Shown piece by piece: positions 6,073 to 13,370 of a stretch of 13,370 nt of DNA. The DNA is taken from contig CANBUF010000013.1 of the NCBI GenBank assembly GCA_947372575.1, positions 1 to 13,370 on the forward strand. The letters run 5' to 3'. The stretch comes from Alcaligenaceae bacterium (lineage in GTDB: Bacteria; Pseudomonadota; Gammaproteobacteria; Burkholderiales; Burkholderiaceae). The notes beneath the pieces were generated by a model that did not search any database, was not told where the DNA came from, and saw nothing but the letters and a program-made list of their open reading frames with translations. Every line of letters starts with the position of its first letter. The stretch's first letter is position 1. The position numbers were made by a program, and so were the translations under genes.

Positions 6073-7271
6073 CTTTCAACGGCTAGACCAAAAAACGGAC
6101 GGAAATATACGCCAACCGCATTGCCCGCAAAGGCCGCGGGGACCCACAACCACGCGTGCAGACTGCCCGACACGATCCCGCTGAAATAGGCACCGATGTT
6201 GCAGCCATACGCCATGCGAGAACCAATGCCCAGCAGTGTTCCACCGATAATGGCCCCTAATAAAGAACGAAAAGGTAGCTGCCAGACCGGTGCAAATTTG
6301 CCTGCTGCACTGGCCGCCATGAGTGCACCGATCATGATGCCAATATCCATCACGGAAGTGACGTCTTTTGTGAGCGAGTCGGTGATGACTTGTGGTGTTT
6401 TTGACCAGAATGCCCAGGATGCGGTGTCAATGCCCATCGTGTGTAACGCCTGCGAACCCCATAAGGCAAAGGCTGAGGTGATACCCCAGGGGCGGCCTGC
6501 AAGTGCGAGTGTGGCAAAGTTCAGTACCACCAGCGCCAAGGCACCCCAGATTAAAGGCCAGGGGCCGCGCAGGAACGAGGCGGGCTGGTTTGGGACTCGG
6601 CCGATTGGTTCCAGGCCACCATGATGGCGTTTTTCGAGAAGGCAGGTCGACCAGGCAATCGCAGCAAAGACGGCCAGGTTGGCAAGCAGTGCGGGCCAGA
6701 GACCCCATTCTTTAATCATTGAGTAAGGTTTGACGGCGGGCAGGGCAGACCACCAGGGAAACAGGTAGGCCCCCATGACTGAGCCCACAATAAAGAAGAA
6801 TAACGTGACAAACATTCGCGTATTACCGCCACCCGCTGCAAACAGGGTTCCAGAGGCACAGCCCCCACCAAGCTGCATGCCAATTCCAAAGATAAACGCG
6901 CCGAGCAGGACTGAGACACCTGCGGGCGATACCAGACCATTGACAGGATTGCCAAACAGGCTGCCCTGGGCAAGGAATGGAAAAAACAGTAGGACACCCA
7001 CCGCTAGCATGGCCATCTGCGCACGCAACCCCGCGCCACGGCGGTTCGCGATAAAGACACGCCATGCTTGTGTAAAGCCAAACGATGCAAAGTAGAGTGT
7101 CATGCCGAGCAAGGCACCTACTACCCACAGGCCGCCTTGTTTGATACCAATTGTCTGGGTCAGATAGACCGCACCCACCACAGCAGCGAGTGCTGCGAGA
7201 GCCATCGGCACGATGTTGATTGGAATCGCTTTAGGCGTGTAAGTGGCTGCGCCTGCGGTCATGGTGGTCAT
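6048..7271 (-). CDS. YeeE/YedE-family sulfur-compound transporter (TsuA-like inner-membrane protein)
   Basis: Polytopic membrane protein of 407 residues, the length of full-size family members with two repeated DUF395/sulf_transp halves. The signature motifs of both halves are intact: GGGCASGTLFAAGGGN (135-150) with Cys138, and YGCNIGAYFSG (355-365) with Cys357. In thiosulfate-importing YeeE (TsuA) such cysteines line the path and relay thiosulfate. Around ten hydrophobic segments are visible (for example 22-40, 48-67, 87-101, 118-137, 153-172, 192-209, 239-258, 307-323, 336-350). No TusA/TsuB-like sulfur carrier gene is adjacent, so thiosulfate as substrate is inference; other reduced sulfur species or selenium compounds are alternatives. 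The start ATG at 7271 has AGGA about 10 bp upstream; ATG 7262 is also in frame. It lies 73 bp downstream of the AEC permease gene on the same strand. Confidence 0.92.
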   Translation of the reverse strand: MTTMTAGAATYTPKAIPINIVPMALAALAAVVGAVYLTQTIGIKQGGLWVVGALLGMTLYFASFGFTQAWRVFIANRRGAGLRAQMAMLAVGVLLFFPFLAQGSLFGNPVNGLVSPAGVSVLLGAFIFGIGMQLGGGCASGTLFAAGGGNTRMFVTLFFFIVGSVMGAYLFPWWSALPAVKPYSMIKEWGLWPALLANLAVFAAIAWSTCLLEKRHHGGLEPIGRVPNQPASFLRGPWPLIWGALALVVLNFATLALAGRPWGITSAFALWGSQALHTMGIDTASWAFWSKTPQVITDSLTKDVTSVMDIGIMIGALMAASAAGKFAPVWQLPFRSLLGAIIGGTLLGIGSRMAYGCNIGAYFSGIVSGSLHAWLWVPAAFAGNAVGVYFRPFFGLAVERTPRLSGC

Positions 7272-7344
7272 GTCAATGCATTCCTGGAGTTGTCAGATCG
7301 GGTGCGAGAGAGTGTAGGGGATTTTATGGCGTGTGCCTGGCTTT

Positions 7345-8289
7345 TCAGGGATTATTTAAACTGATCCAGGCGAGCAACCCTGAGATCGTCAAGACTGAGC
7401 CGAGCGTAGACAGTAATATCGCTCTTGCGCTCGCAGTCGCGTCGCGTTGATAGATCTGGGCCATCATGAATGGGCCTGTTCCCACTGGTAATGCTGCGCT
7501 CAGAATAGCGATATAGGCCCATACCCTGGGAAGTTCGAACACATACAGCACAAGCACGGCCATCAGCGCAGGCTGAACCAGCAGTTTGAGCAGTACGATT
7601 CGAACCAGTGTTCGATCAATCCCGCGCAATGGATTGAGTGCCAGGAACAGTCCAATTGCCACCAATGCACAGGGTGTCGCCGCCTCGCCTAACAGGTTGA
7701 TGTAGCGATCAACGGCTGGGAGCATGTTCCATCCGGTCGCGGACCAGCATACGCCTGCGAGAGGGGCAATCAGTAATGGATTGCGCAGCATTGCACCCGT
7801 GACGTTGAGAATGGAAGGAATCACATGGCCGTTTTTCAGTTGTTTGAGTTCAATCGCCATGATGGTGACAGCAAACAATACAGAGACAGTCATAAAGGTC
7901 GCAATGATGGACGGCGCCAGGCCGACTTTACCGAACACGATCAGGCATAAGGGAATGCCCATGAATCCTGCGTTGCTATAGGTTGAGGTCATCGCGTCGA
8001 TGATTTGATCTGTAACAGGGCGTGTCGAATGACGTGTGAGCCACGCATAGAGAGAGGCTGTACCAGCCATGCTGAGTGCGTAAGCCAAAAAAAATCCTGG
8101 CCTCACCAGTTCGGCAATTGAGGCGTGCGACATCGCATCAAAGAGCTGTGCAGGCAGGGCCAGATAAATAACAAATTTGTTCAGACCTTCCATGCTGGGT
8201 GCATGCATGAGCTTGAATCGCACGCATAGCCATCCCGTGAGGATCAGGGCAAAGACAGGGAATGCAGCATGGACGACTGCGTCAAGCAT
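7345..8289 (-). CDS. AEC (auxin efflux carrier)-family permease
   Basis: Inner-membrane transporter of 314 residues, typical for the family (about 300-320), with roughly ten hydrophobic segments arranged as two five-helix halves. Family features seen: the N-terminal FPVFALILTGWL helix, the LNKFVIYLALPAQLF segment (36-50) with its helix-breaking Pro, a YSNAGFMGIPL motif mid-protein, and the second-half LGEAATPCALVAIGL segment. Bacterial members export or import organic acids (for example malate, malonate) or amino-acid derivatives; the substrate cannot be told here. Start: ATG 8289 gives the usual family N-terminus but has no obvious ribosome binding site. The longer TTG start at 8328 adds 13 residues and is no better supported. 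It is the first gene of a possible three-gene minus-strand group. Confidence 0.9.
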   Translation of the reverse strand: MLDAVVHAAFPVFALILTGWLCVRFKLMHAPSMEGLNKFVIYLALPAQLFDAMSHASIAELVRPGFFLAYALSMAGTASLYAWLTRHSTRPVTDQIIDAMTSTYSNAGFMGIPLCLIVFGKVGLAPSIIATFMTVSVLFAVTIMAIELKQLKNGHVIPSILNVTGAMLRNPLLIAPLAGVCWSATGWNMLPAVDRYINLLGEAATPCALVAIGLFLALNPLRGIDRTLVRIVLLKLLVQPALMAVLVLYVFELPRVWAYIAILSAALPVGTGPFMMAQIYQRDATASARAILLSTLGSVLTISGLLAWISLNNP

Positions 8290-8411
8290 GGTCTGTTCAA
8301 TCGCAAAGTTAAGAGAGAGGTACGCCAAAAGTCAGGCTGGCAAGTCCTTAGCGTGGCAAGTTTACCCTGTGTAAATACTCGATCCTGTGTCGAGCTTTCG
8401 CAAATTTTATG

Positions 8412-8477
8412 CCGATGCCGAGCCCATTCCGATCCGATGCCGAGTCTATCTCGATCCCATCCCGGGCGATTGTCGAG
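8412..8477. repeat. Short degenerate 22-bp tandem repeat between the divergent AEC and GNAT genes
   Basis: Unit A (8412-8433) and unit B (8434-8455) both start CCGATGCCGAG and end CGAT; a third, decayed unit follows (8456-8477, about 13 of 22 matches). A related octamer CGATAATT occurs twice just after the array (8478 and 8494, 16 bp apart). The whole intergenic region (8290-8515) must hold the promoters of both divergent genes, so operator function is possible but unproven. Confidence 0.5.
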
Positions 8478-8500
8478 CGATAATTAACTCTGACGATAAT
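8470..8500 (+). promoter_or_regulatory. Weak candidate promoter for the GNAT gene
   Basis: TTGTCG (8470-8475) and GATAAT (8495-8500) resemble -35 and -10 hexamers, but the 19-bp spacer is long. Transcription would begin only some 10 bp before the start codon. Offered as the best plus-strand candidate in this gap, not as a firm call. Confidence 0.25.
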
Positions 8501-8515
8501 TGATGGGGGTGAGGG

Positions 8516-8950
8516 ATGGGTGTCCAAGTGAGGCTCGGAAGCTGGTCGCAGATGCAAGCGCACGCAACGCCAATTCGGCTGGAGGTTTTTGTTGTAGAAC
8601 AAAAGGTTCCGGTAGAGCAAGAAGTCGACCCGATGGATGCGCAGTGCGTGCATGCCTGTGCTTTTGATGCGCAGGGTCATGCTGTTGGCACAGGGCGGCT
8701 TTTGCCTGATGGCCATGTTGGACGAATGTCTGTGTTGCGTGCTTGTCGGGCAATGGGGGTCGGCAGCGCACTTTTGAATGCCTTGGTCGAAGAAGCCCTG
8801 CGGTTAAAGTTTGAGTGCGTGGTGTTGCACGCCCAGACGCATGCGATCGGATTTTACGCAGCCCATGGTTTCGTCAAGGAGGGTGAGGAATTTTATGAAG
8901 CTAACATTGCTCATATTCTGATGCGCAAGCCACTCGCCCCGGCCCGATAG
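8516..8950 (+). CDS. GNAT-family N-acetyltransferase, ElaA-like
   Basis: Small acetyl-CoA-dependent transferase of 144 residues, about 150 being usual for ElaA-like proteins. Evidence in order: the IRLEVFVVEQKVPVEQEVD block (20-38), which matches the R-x-x-VF-VVEQ-x3-xQE-D signature of ElaA; the GTGRLLPDG strand pair (58-66); the acetyl-CoA pyrophosphate loop RAMGVGSALL (78-87); and C-terminal FYAAHGFVKEGEEFYEANIAHILMRK, where ElaA-type proteins have E-x-GI-H-x-MR. The acceptor substrate is unknown for the family. The start ATG 8516 follows a purine-rich GGGGGTGAGGG, which probably serves as ribosome binding site at short spacing. It stands alone, divergent from the AEC permease. No convincing hairpin terminator follows. 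Confidence 0.92.
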   Translation: MGVQVRLGSWSQMQAHATPIRLEVFVVEQKVPVEQEVDPMDAQCVHACAFDAQGHAVGTGRLLPDGHVGRMSVLRACRAMGVGSALLNALVEEALRLKFECVVLHAQTHAIGFYAAHGFVKEGEEFYEANIAHILMRKPLAPAR

Positions 8951-9233
8951 TTGCTCTGTCAGGCAGACACGCTTGCGTCAGCCCTGTATTGCAATTAGGC
9001 GATTTTTGTATTCGGCCCGGACGGTACTCGCCTTGCGTGTTGGCGTTCTGTGCCTTCCCTGTGTCATCAATCTTACGTATACTAGGTATGTCCTTGACGC
9101 CCAGTGATGGGAGTGAGAGACACGAGTCCCAGTTGGATCATTGAACCTACGGCGCGATAGTGTCGTAGTGTTGGCGTGGATGCAAGCGGTTTTAGGCGTA
9201 AAAATGTGTCAGAAAGTACGGGAAGCAGAAGAC
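8951..9233. other. Non-coding gap between the GNAT gene and the tRNA-Leu terminator
   Basis: Nothing protein-coding is supported here. Short reading frames in the area run into the antisense of the tRNA and are artefacts. Visible items are a sigma70 -10-like TATACT at 9078-9083 without a good -35, a short CCCAGTGATGGG inverted repeat (9100-9111), and an imperfect GC-rich hairpin near 8966-8979 not followed by a T run. A small RNA or a leader for the plus-strand rnr transcript could lie here, but the sequence alone does not show it. Confidence 0.5.
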
Positions 9234-9269
9234 AAAAAACCCGCAAAAGCTAGGCTCTATGCGGGTTTT
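9234..9269 (-). terminator. Rho-independent terminator of tRNA-Leu, possibly bidirectional
   Basis: A 10-bp perfect stem AAAACCCGCA (9236-9245) / TGCGGGTTTT (9260-9269) closes a 14-base loop that can itself fold (AGC/GCT). On the minus strand the hairpin ends in six T residues (complement of 9234-9239), 23 bp after the tRNA CCA end: a textbook intrinsic terminator. On the plus strand there is a four-T run after the stem, so it could also stop transcripts coming from the GNAT side. Confidence 0.9.
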
Positions 9270-9291
9270 AAGCTGATACTGTACTTTTTAG

Positions 9292-9376
9292 TGGTGCCCA
9301 GGAGAGGACTCGAACCTCCACACCTTGCGGCACACGGACCTGAACCGTGCGCGTCTACCAATTCCGCCACCTGGGC
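9292..9376 (-). tRNA. tRNA-Leu (anticodon CAG, reads CUG)
   Basis: Read on the minus strand, the 85-nt gene starts GCCCAGG and ends CCTGGGC-A-CCA, giving a perfect 7-bp acceptor stem with encoded CCA. The D arm contains GGCGGAATTGGTAGACGC, typical of tRNA-Leu. The anticodon stem CACGG/CCGTG holds the loop TTCAGGT, so the anticodon is CAG. A long class II variable arm (about TGCCGCAAGGTGT) precedes the T arm GGAGG-TTCGAGT-CCTCT. It is flanked by its own promoter and terminator, so it is a single-gene transcription unit divergent from rnr. Confidence 0.97.
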
Positions 9377-9394
9377 ACATCAACTAAGCTGAGC

Positions 9395-9423
9395 AGTATA
9401 AAACGAGAATTAAATTTTGGCAA
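9395..9423 (-). promoter_or_regulatory. Sigma70 promoter of tRNA-Leu overlapping the rnr start
   Basis: On the minus strand TTGCCA (complement of 9418-9423) and TATACT (complement of 9395-9400) are separated by exactly 17 bp; each differs from consensus at one position. The stretch after the -10 is GCTCAGC, a GC-rich discriminator of the kind found in stringently controlled stable-RNA promoters. Predicted transcription start is near 9388, leaving a short leader of about 11 nt before the tRNA. The -35 hexamer lies within the first codons of RNase R. Confidence 0.8.
9397..9402 (+). promoter_or_regulatory. Possible rnr -10 element (TATAAA) overlapping the tRNA promoter
   Basis: On the plus strand TATAAA (5 of 6 consensus) lies 14 bp before the rnr TTG start and overlaps the tRNA -10 on the other strand. 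The -35 position (9374-9379, GGCACA, 17-bp spacer) is poor and lies within the tRNA 5' end. If used, rnr would have a leader of under 10 nt; otherwise its promoter must lie upstream and the transcript would cross the tRNA gene antisense. Confidence 0.3.
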
Positions 9424-11906
9424 ATCGCCCACCACACCATTCAAAGAATTCACGCACCTCTGCGTCGAGCCCCGCATTGCCACCAGATTTCGATCCGGAC
9501 GTGCCGACTCGCGAACAAATCCTCGAGTCCCTCCGTACAGCAGCGGCGCCATTGTCCCCGGACGACCTCGCGACACGCCTTGGGCTGGTCCGAGAGGAAA
9601 CACGCATAGGCTTCGATCGTCGGCTGGCGGCTATGGAGCGTGATGGTCAGTTGCTGCCTAATCGTAAAGGCGTCTTGCTGCTCGCGAACAAACTGGATTT
9701 TGTCGCTGGACGCGTGCAAGGACACCGCGATGGTTTTGGATTTTTGGTGCGTGACGGTGGCGGCCCCGATATTTTTCTGTCACCCCGCGAGATGTCCAAA
9801 GTCCTCCATGGCGATCGCGTGCTGGTCAAACCGACTGGTGAATACCGCGGCAAGCCAGAGGGCATGATCGTTGAGGTGATCGAGCGGCGAACCAATCGGC
9901 TGGTGGGACGTTTTCTGAACGAACGGGGTGTCGCGATTGTTGTACCCGAAGACCAGCGTATCAAACACGATGTGCTGATCCCTCCCGGAGAAACTGGCGG
10001 GGCCCAACACGGTCAGGTCGTCTCCATCGATATCGTCGAGCAGCCTACTCGCCACTCACAGCCGATGGGCCGTGTGGCTGAGATCCTGGGCGAAATTGAC
10101 GATCCGGGTATGGAAATTGAAATCGCCGTGCGCAAGTTCGATGTGCCGGTTGATTTTCCAGAAGCCGCGTTACGGCTGACAGACAAATTACCCGACGCGG
10201 TGCGTCGGGTTGATTTAAAAGATCGCGTGGATTTGCGTGATGTTGCTTTTATCACTATTGATGGCGAAGACGCGCGCGACTTTGATGATGCCGTCTATTG
10301 TGAACAGGTCGATCTGGGAACGGGTCGAAAGCGTTTGGCCTGGCGCTTGCTGGTTGCGATTGCCGATGTCAGTCATTATGTTCAGCCTGAGGATGCGCTC
10401 GATATCTCTGCACGCGAGCGCGGGACCAGCGTGTATTTTCCGCGCCGTGTTATCCCGATGCTGCCTGAAAAGCTGTCAAACGGTCTGTGCTCGCTCAACC
10501 CTCAGGTTGATCGCCTGGTGCTGGTTTGCGATATGGTGATTCCACTGACAGGAGCCAAAGCCGGCACTGTGGCCGCCTATCAGTTTTATAACGCGGTGAT
10601 CCATTCGCATGCCCGCACAACCTACAACCAGGTGTGGGAATCTTTACAACAGCCCCAGGGACCGATGGCTCGCAGCCTGTCCAGGGTGCTTCCGCAGATC
10701 AATGATCTCTACGCCTTGTTCCAGCTGTTGCAGCAATCACGTAAGGAGCGTGGCGCAATCGATTTTGATACGGTCGAGACCAAGATTGTGTGTAATGAAC
10801 TGGGGCGTATCGAGAAAATTATCGGTGTGGTGCGCAACGATGCGCATCGTCTGATCGAAGAATGCATGTTGTCAGCCAATACTTGCGCCGCGGATTTTAT
10901 GCTGCGCAGCAAGCATATCGGTCTGTATCGTGTACATGAGGGCCCAACACCCGAAAAACTCAAATCGCTGCGTGAGTTCTTACGCACCCTGGGGCTGAGC
11001 CTCAGCGGTGGAGACGATCCAAGTGCGAAGGACTATGGTGAACTGCTCGAAAAAGCGCGCGCACGCCCTGACTATGCTTTGCTCCAAACCATGTGCCTGC
11101 GTTCGATGCAGCAGGCAATCTATGGGCCGGACAACGCCGGTCACTTTGGGTTGTCCTATCCGGCTTATACCCATTTCACCTCGCCCATTCGCCGCTATCC
11201 GGACCTGTTGACCCATCGTGTGATCAAAGCCTTGCTCAAAGGGACGCGCTACCAGCCAGTGGTCAGTGGATTTGTTTCTGCTCCCGGCATGACGGCGCGC
11301 GAGCATGAGCATGATGTGTGGGAAAAAACAGGCTTGTTGCTGTCTGCGACAGAGCGACGAGCCGATGATGCCTCGCGCGATGTAGAAGCCTGGCTAAAAT
11401 GCTGGTTCGTTAAAGAGCGCGTAGGCGAAACCTTCAGCGGTCGAGTGACTGGCGTGGCGAGCTTTGGCATTTTTGTTACGCTCGATACCCTGCATGTTGA
11501 GGGGATGGTGCATGTCTCCGAACTTGGTACGGAATATTTCCAGTTCAACGAGGCATTGCATGAGCTCAGGGGCGAGCGCACAGGAATGCGTTATCGTCTG
11601 ACTGATGCGGTGCAGGTGCAAGTCGCGCGAGTCGATCTGGAGGCCAGGCGAATTGAATTCCGTCTGGTTGCAGGGACGACGTTCGGTGCACTGCGCAAAG
11701 CCGCGACGCGCACCGAAGAGCCAGGTGTGCGCCGCACCAAAAAAGCCGCCGCGCCCAAGCCGGCGGAGTTTAAAGGGACTGTCTCGAAAGAGCGGCGCCT
11801 CGAAGCAAAAAAGACGGCCAAGAAGGAAACTGTGCACCCTGCTGTTAAAACGCAGCGTGCAGGCAAAAAAGCAGGGCCGAAAAAATCGGTACGTAAAGGT
11901 CGTTAA
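9417..11906 (+). CDS. rnr: Ribonuclease R, 3'-5' exoribonuclease
   Basis: RNB-family exoribonuclease of 829 residues that degrades structured RNA, rRNA and tmRNA-tagged messages in the cytoplasm. Domains in order: an N-terminal helix-turn-helix (about 30-90), two cold-shock/OB domains (about 95-240) with GFGFL (106-110), the RNB catalytic domain (about 265-600), an S1 domain (about 672-752) and a Lys/Arg-rich tail (756-829). Catalytic motif [13 protein letters not shown] supplies Asp282, Asp288, Asp290 and Asp291, matching the D-x5-D-x-DD metal site of E. coli RNase [17 protein letters not shown] (586-601) is the other family hallmark. Start: an in-frame TAA at 9411 leaves TTG 9417 as the first usual start, giving a normal N-terminus. 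GTG 9501 is an alternative that would cut 28 residues; no strong ribosome binding site is seen for either. It is followed 17 bp later by rlmB. Confidence 0.96.
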   Translation: MANRPPHHSKNSRTSASSPALPPDFDPDVPTREQILESLRTAAAPLSPDDLATRLGLVREETRIGFDRRLAAMERDGQLLPNRKGVLLLANKLDFVAGRVQGHRDGFGFLVRDGGGPDIFLSPREMSKVLHGDRVLVKPTGEYRGKPEGMIVEVIERRTNRLVGRFLNERGVAIVVPEDQRIKHDVLIPPGETGGAQHGQVVSIDIVEQPTRHSQPMGRVAEILGEIDDPGMEIEIAVRKFDVPVDFPEAALRLTDKLPDAVRRVDLKDRVDLRDVAFITIDGEDARDFDDAVYCEQVDLGTGRKRLAWRLLVAIADVSHYVQPEDALDISARERGTSVYFPRRVIPMLPEKLSNGLCSLNPQVDRLVLVCDMVIPLTGAKAGTVAAYQFYNAVIHSHARTTYNQVWESLQQPQGPMARSLSRVLPQINDLYALFQLLQQSRKERGAIDFDTVETKIVCNELGRIEKIIGVVRNDAHRLIEECMLSANTCAADFMLRSKHIGLYRVHEGPTPEKLKSLREFLRTLGLSLSGGDDPSAKDYGELLEKARARPDYALLQTMCLRSMQQAIYGPDNAGHFGLSYPAYTHFTSPIRRYPDLLTHRVIKALLKGTRYQPVVSGFVSAPGMTAREHEHDVWEKTGLLLSATERRADDASRDVEAWLKCWFVKERVGETFSGRVTGVASFGIFVTLDTLHVEGMVHVSELGTEYFQFNEALHELRGERTGMRYRLTDAVQVQVARVDLEARRIEFRLVAGTTFGALRKAATRTEEPGVRRTKKAAAPKPAEFKGTVSKERRLEAKKTAKKETVHPAVKTQRAGKKAGPKKSVRKGR

Positions 11907-11923
11907 CAAGGTTAAGAATAGAT

Positions 11924-12667
11924 ATGGCAGCTACACAGACACTCGCAGGTTTTCATGCGGTGATCGCAAGATTACGTCAGGCCCCGGACTCAATCAGGGA
12001 GATATATGTCGAGGCTCAGCGCCGCGACAAGCGAATGCAGTCTTTGATTGAACAGGCCACAGCAGCCGGACGCTCGGTGCATCCCGTCGGCGCCGATCGC
12101 CTGGATGGCCTGGCAGGTGGTTCACGCCATCAGGGCGTCGTGGCAGTTGCTGATGCACGCAGGCTGGCCGATGATCTCGATGAGGTCCTCGACGGGATTG
12201 AAGGCCCGGCATTGCTCCTCATACTGGATGGCGTGACGGATCCACATAATTTGGGCGCTTGTTTGCGCACGGCCGATGCTGCTGGCGTGCATGCCGTGAT
12301 TGCCCCCCGTGATCGCTCAGCAGGCATGAGTACAACTGTCCAGCGCGTAGCCTGTGGTGCTGCTGAGTCAGTCCCTTATCTGATGGTGACCAATCTGGCA
12401 CGTACCATGCGTGAGCTCAAAGATCGCGATATCTGGCTGGTTGGAACCGATGACAGCGCTAAAGAATCTATTCACCAGACTGATACCCGGCGTTCAATGG
12501 CCTGGGTGATGGGGGCCGAAGGTGAAGGCATGCGTCGCCTGACGCGTGAAACCTGTGACGAGCTCGTGCATATTCCCATGCTGGGCAGCGTCGAAAGCCT
12601 GAACGTCAGTGTCGCAACGGGTGTTTGCCTGTTTGAGACCGTGCGCCAGAGGCAAGCTCAGCGTTAA
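11924..12667 (+). CDS. rlmB: 23S rRNA (guanosine-2251-2'-O)-methyltransferase
   Basis: SpoU/TrmH (SPOUT) superfamily methyltransferase of 247 residues, matching the usual 243-250. RlmB uses S-adenosylmethionine to methylate the ribose of G2251 in the peptidyl-transferase P loop of 23S rRNA. An N-terminal L30e-like RNA-binding domain (about 5-80, beginning [11 protein letters not shown]) is followed by the knotted catalytic domain. Motif 1 is [21 protein letters not shown] (101-121, with Asn109 and Arg115), motif 2 [10 protein letters not shown] (194-203) and motif 3 [18 protein letters not shown] (217-234). Position 17 bp after rnr matches the widespread rnr-rlmB operon, so the two are probably co-transcribed. 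ATG 11924 is the clear start; its ribosome binding site is weak (AAGG at 11908-11911). Confidence 0.96.
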   Translation: MAATQTLAGFHAVIARLRQAPDSIREIYVEAQRRDKRMQSLIEQATAAGRSVHPVGADRLDGLAGGSRHQGVVAVADARRLADDLDEVLDGIEGPALLLILDGVTDPHNLGACLRTADAAGVHAVIAPRDRSAGMSTTVQRVACGAAESVPYLMVTNLARTMRELKDRDIWLVGTDDSAKESIHQTDTRRSMAWVMGAEGEGMRRLTRETCDELVHIPMLGSVESLNVSVATGVCLFETVRQRQAQR

Positions 12668-12689
12668 GCGGCAAATGACTCAGCGTTAA
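12657..12689. repeat. Direct repeat of the rlmB terminus (CTCAGCGTTAA twice)
   Basis: CTCAGCGTTAA occurs at 12657-12667, where it encodes the last residues and stop of rlmB, and again at 12679-12689 in the intergenic space, 22 bp apart. TGACTCA also appears twice in the same gap (12676-12682 and 12711-12717). The gap to the next gene (12668-12719) is AT-rich and shows no hairpin terminator. Confidence 0.55.
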
Positions 12690-12719
12690 ATTAAAAACAA
12701 TTTCTGAATGTGACTCATT

Positions 12720-13370
12720 ATGGCCAAGCACGGTTTCACCACAAATATTTTGCACGCGGATCGACGCGCAGGCGTTGAACATGGTGCGGTTCACAAACCG
12801 ATTCATACTTCCTCGCAATACGCCTATGCTGATTCGCATGAGCTGGCTGCTGTATTTCAGGGAAAGTCTGGTTATACCTATGCCAGACAGGGTACGCCTA
12901 CCACCGATGCGCTCGAGAAAAAAATTACTCTGATGGAAGGCGGTATTGCCTCGCTGACTTTTTCAACAGGGATGGCGGCGCTCTCAGCACTGTTTACGAC
13001 CCTGCTGCGTGCGGGCGATCATCTGATTTCCAGTCAGTTTATCTTTGGTAATACCAATAGCCTGTTTGGCACGCTGCAGTTGCTCGGTATTGAAGTGTCG
13101 CTCGTCGATCCAACAGATGCGGGTGCAATTGCGGCGGCGATCAAACCCAATACACGCATGGTCTTTACCGAGACGATTGCCAACCCGGGTACTCAGGTCG
13201 CAGATCTTGAGGGAATTGGTCAGATTTGTCAGGCGCATAACCTGGTGTATGTCGTGGACAATACCCTAACATCGCCCTGGCTTTTTCAGCCTAGGACGGT
13301 AGGGGCGAGCTTTGTGATGAACTCTCTCTCCAAGCACATCGGTGGACATGCCCACGCTCTGGGTGGATCA
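12720..13370 (+). CDS. Cys/Met-metabolism PLP-dependent enzyme, cystathionine gamma-synthase family (N-terminal part)
   Basis: Open to the right edge; 217 of the roughly 400 expected residues are readable. Fold type I PLP enzymes of this family carry out trans-sulfuration, sulfhydrylation or gamma/beta-elimination on homoserine or cysteine derivatives. Landmarks: HKPIHTSSQYAY (25-36), the cofactor-phosphate-binding YTYARQGTPTTDALE (52-66), STGMAALSAL (82-91), the PLP-ring Asp180 in VVDNTLTSP (178-186), and the Schiff-base lysine Lys205 in NSLSKHIGGH (201-210). The usual YxRxxNPT motif reads YARQGTPT, a variant typical of a proteobacterial subgroup annotated only as cystathionine gamma-synthase family. 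Which reaction it performs (MetB-, MetZ/MetY- or lyase-like) cannot be decided. Start: ATG 12720 gives a normal N-terminus; no Shine-Dalgarno sequence is apparent. It lies 52 bp after rlmB and may be co-transcribed or have its own promoter. Confidence 0.92.
   Translation, partial: MAKHGFTTNILHADRRAGVEHGAVHKPIHTSSQYAYADSHELAAVFQGKSGYTYARQGTPTTDALEKKITLMEGGIASLTFSTGMAALSALFTTLLRAGDHLISSQFIFGNTNSLFGTLQLLGIEVSLVDPTDAGAIAAAIKPNTRMVFTETIANPGTQVADLEGIGQICQAHNLVYVVDNTLTSPWLFQPRTVGASFVMNSLSKHIGGHAHALGGS

Noticed and set aside
8966..8979. Hairpin GACACGCTTGCGTC after the GNAT gene as a terminator
   Set aside because: The stem is short with a mismatch and a wobble pair, and the nearest T run is over 20 bp away.
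9055..9083. Full sigma70 promoter around TATACT at 9078
   Set aside because: The -35 position at 17 bp reads TTCCCT, a poor match, and no gene starts downstream before the terminator at 9234.
9141..9392. 83-residue plus-strand reading frame across the tRNA region
   Set aside because: Most of its C-terminal half is the antisense of tRNA-Leu and its terminator; such RRGLEPP-type peptides are a classic annotation artefact. It has no ribosome binding site.

Overview
The window looks like an ordinary stretch of a betaproteobacterial chromosome, most likely Burkholderiales/Alcaligenaceae-like. The grounds are an orphan tripartite-tricarboxylate receptor (Bug/TctC family) in a catabolic cassette, moderately GC-rich coding sequence, and an rnr-rlmB pair next to a tRNA-Leu gene. 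The genus is inference; no marker gene for precise placement is present.

Layout. (1) Positions 1-4317, plus strand: the C-terminal part of a Bug-type periplasmic receptor, an MmgE/PrpD-family protein, a TcuA/fumarate-reductase-like FAD dehydrogenase and an FCD-type GntR regulator. They read as one catabolic cassette for an unidentified carboxylic acid: binding, (de)hydration or decarboxylation, flavin oxidation and local regulation. (2) Positions 4305-8289, minus strand: a membrane-anchored FMN/3Fe-4S glutamate-synthase-like protein, a YeeE/YedE sulfur-compound transporter and an AEC-family permease. The first of these converges with gntR by a 13-bp overlap. Between the first two lies a three-copy 29-bp tandem repeat whose last copy forms the 3' end of the transporter gene. 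(3) Positions 8516-8950, plus strand: an ElaA-like GNAT acetyltransferase. (4) Positions 8951-9416: a non-coding stretch ending in a minus-strand tRNA-Leu(CAG) with a near-consensus sigma70 promoter and a strong intrinsic terminator. (5) Positions 9417-12667, plus strand: RNase R followed 17 bp later by the 23S rRNA methyltransferase RlmB. (6) Positions 12720-13370: the N-terminal half of a Cys/Met-metabolism PLP enzyme (cystathionine gamma-synthase family), cut by the window end.

I see no CRISPR array, insertion sequence, integrase, toxin-antitoxin pair or defence system. The points most worth a second look are the carboxylate cassette with unknown substrate, the stop-codon-containing tandem duplication at the 3' end of the YeeE-like gene, and the overlap of the tRNA-Leu promoter with the rnr start. 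Start codons were chosen by eye from ribosome binding sites and family length, and several differ from the longest possible reading frame.
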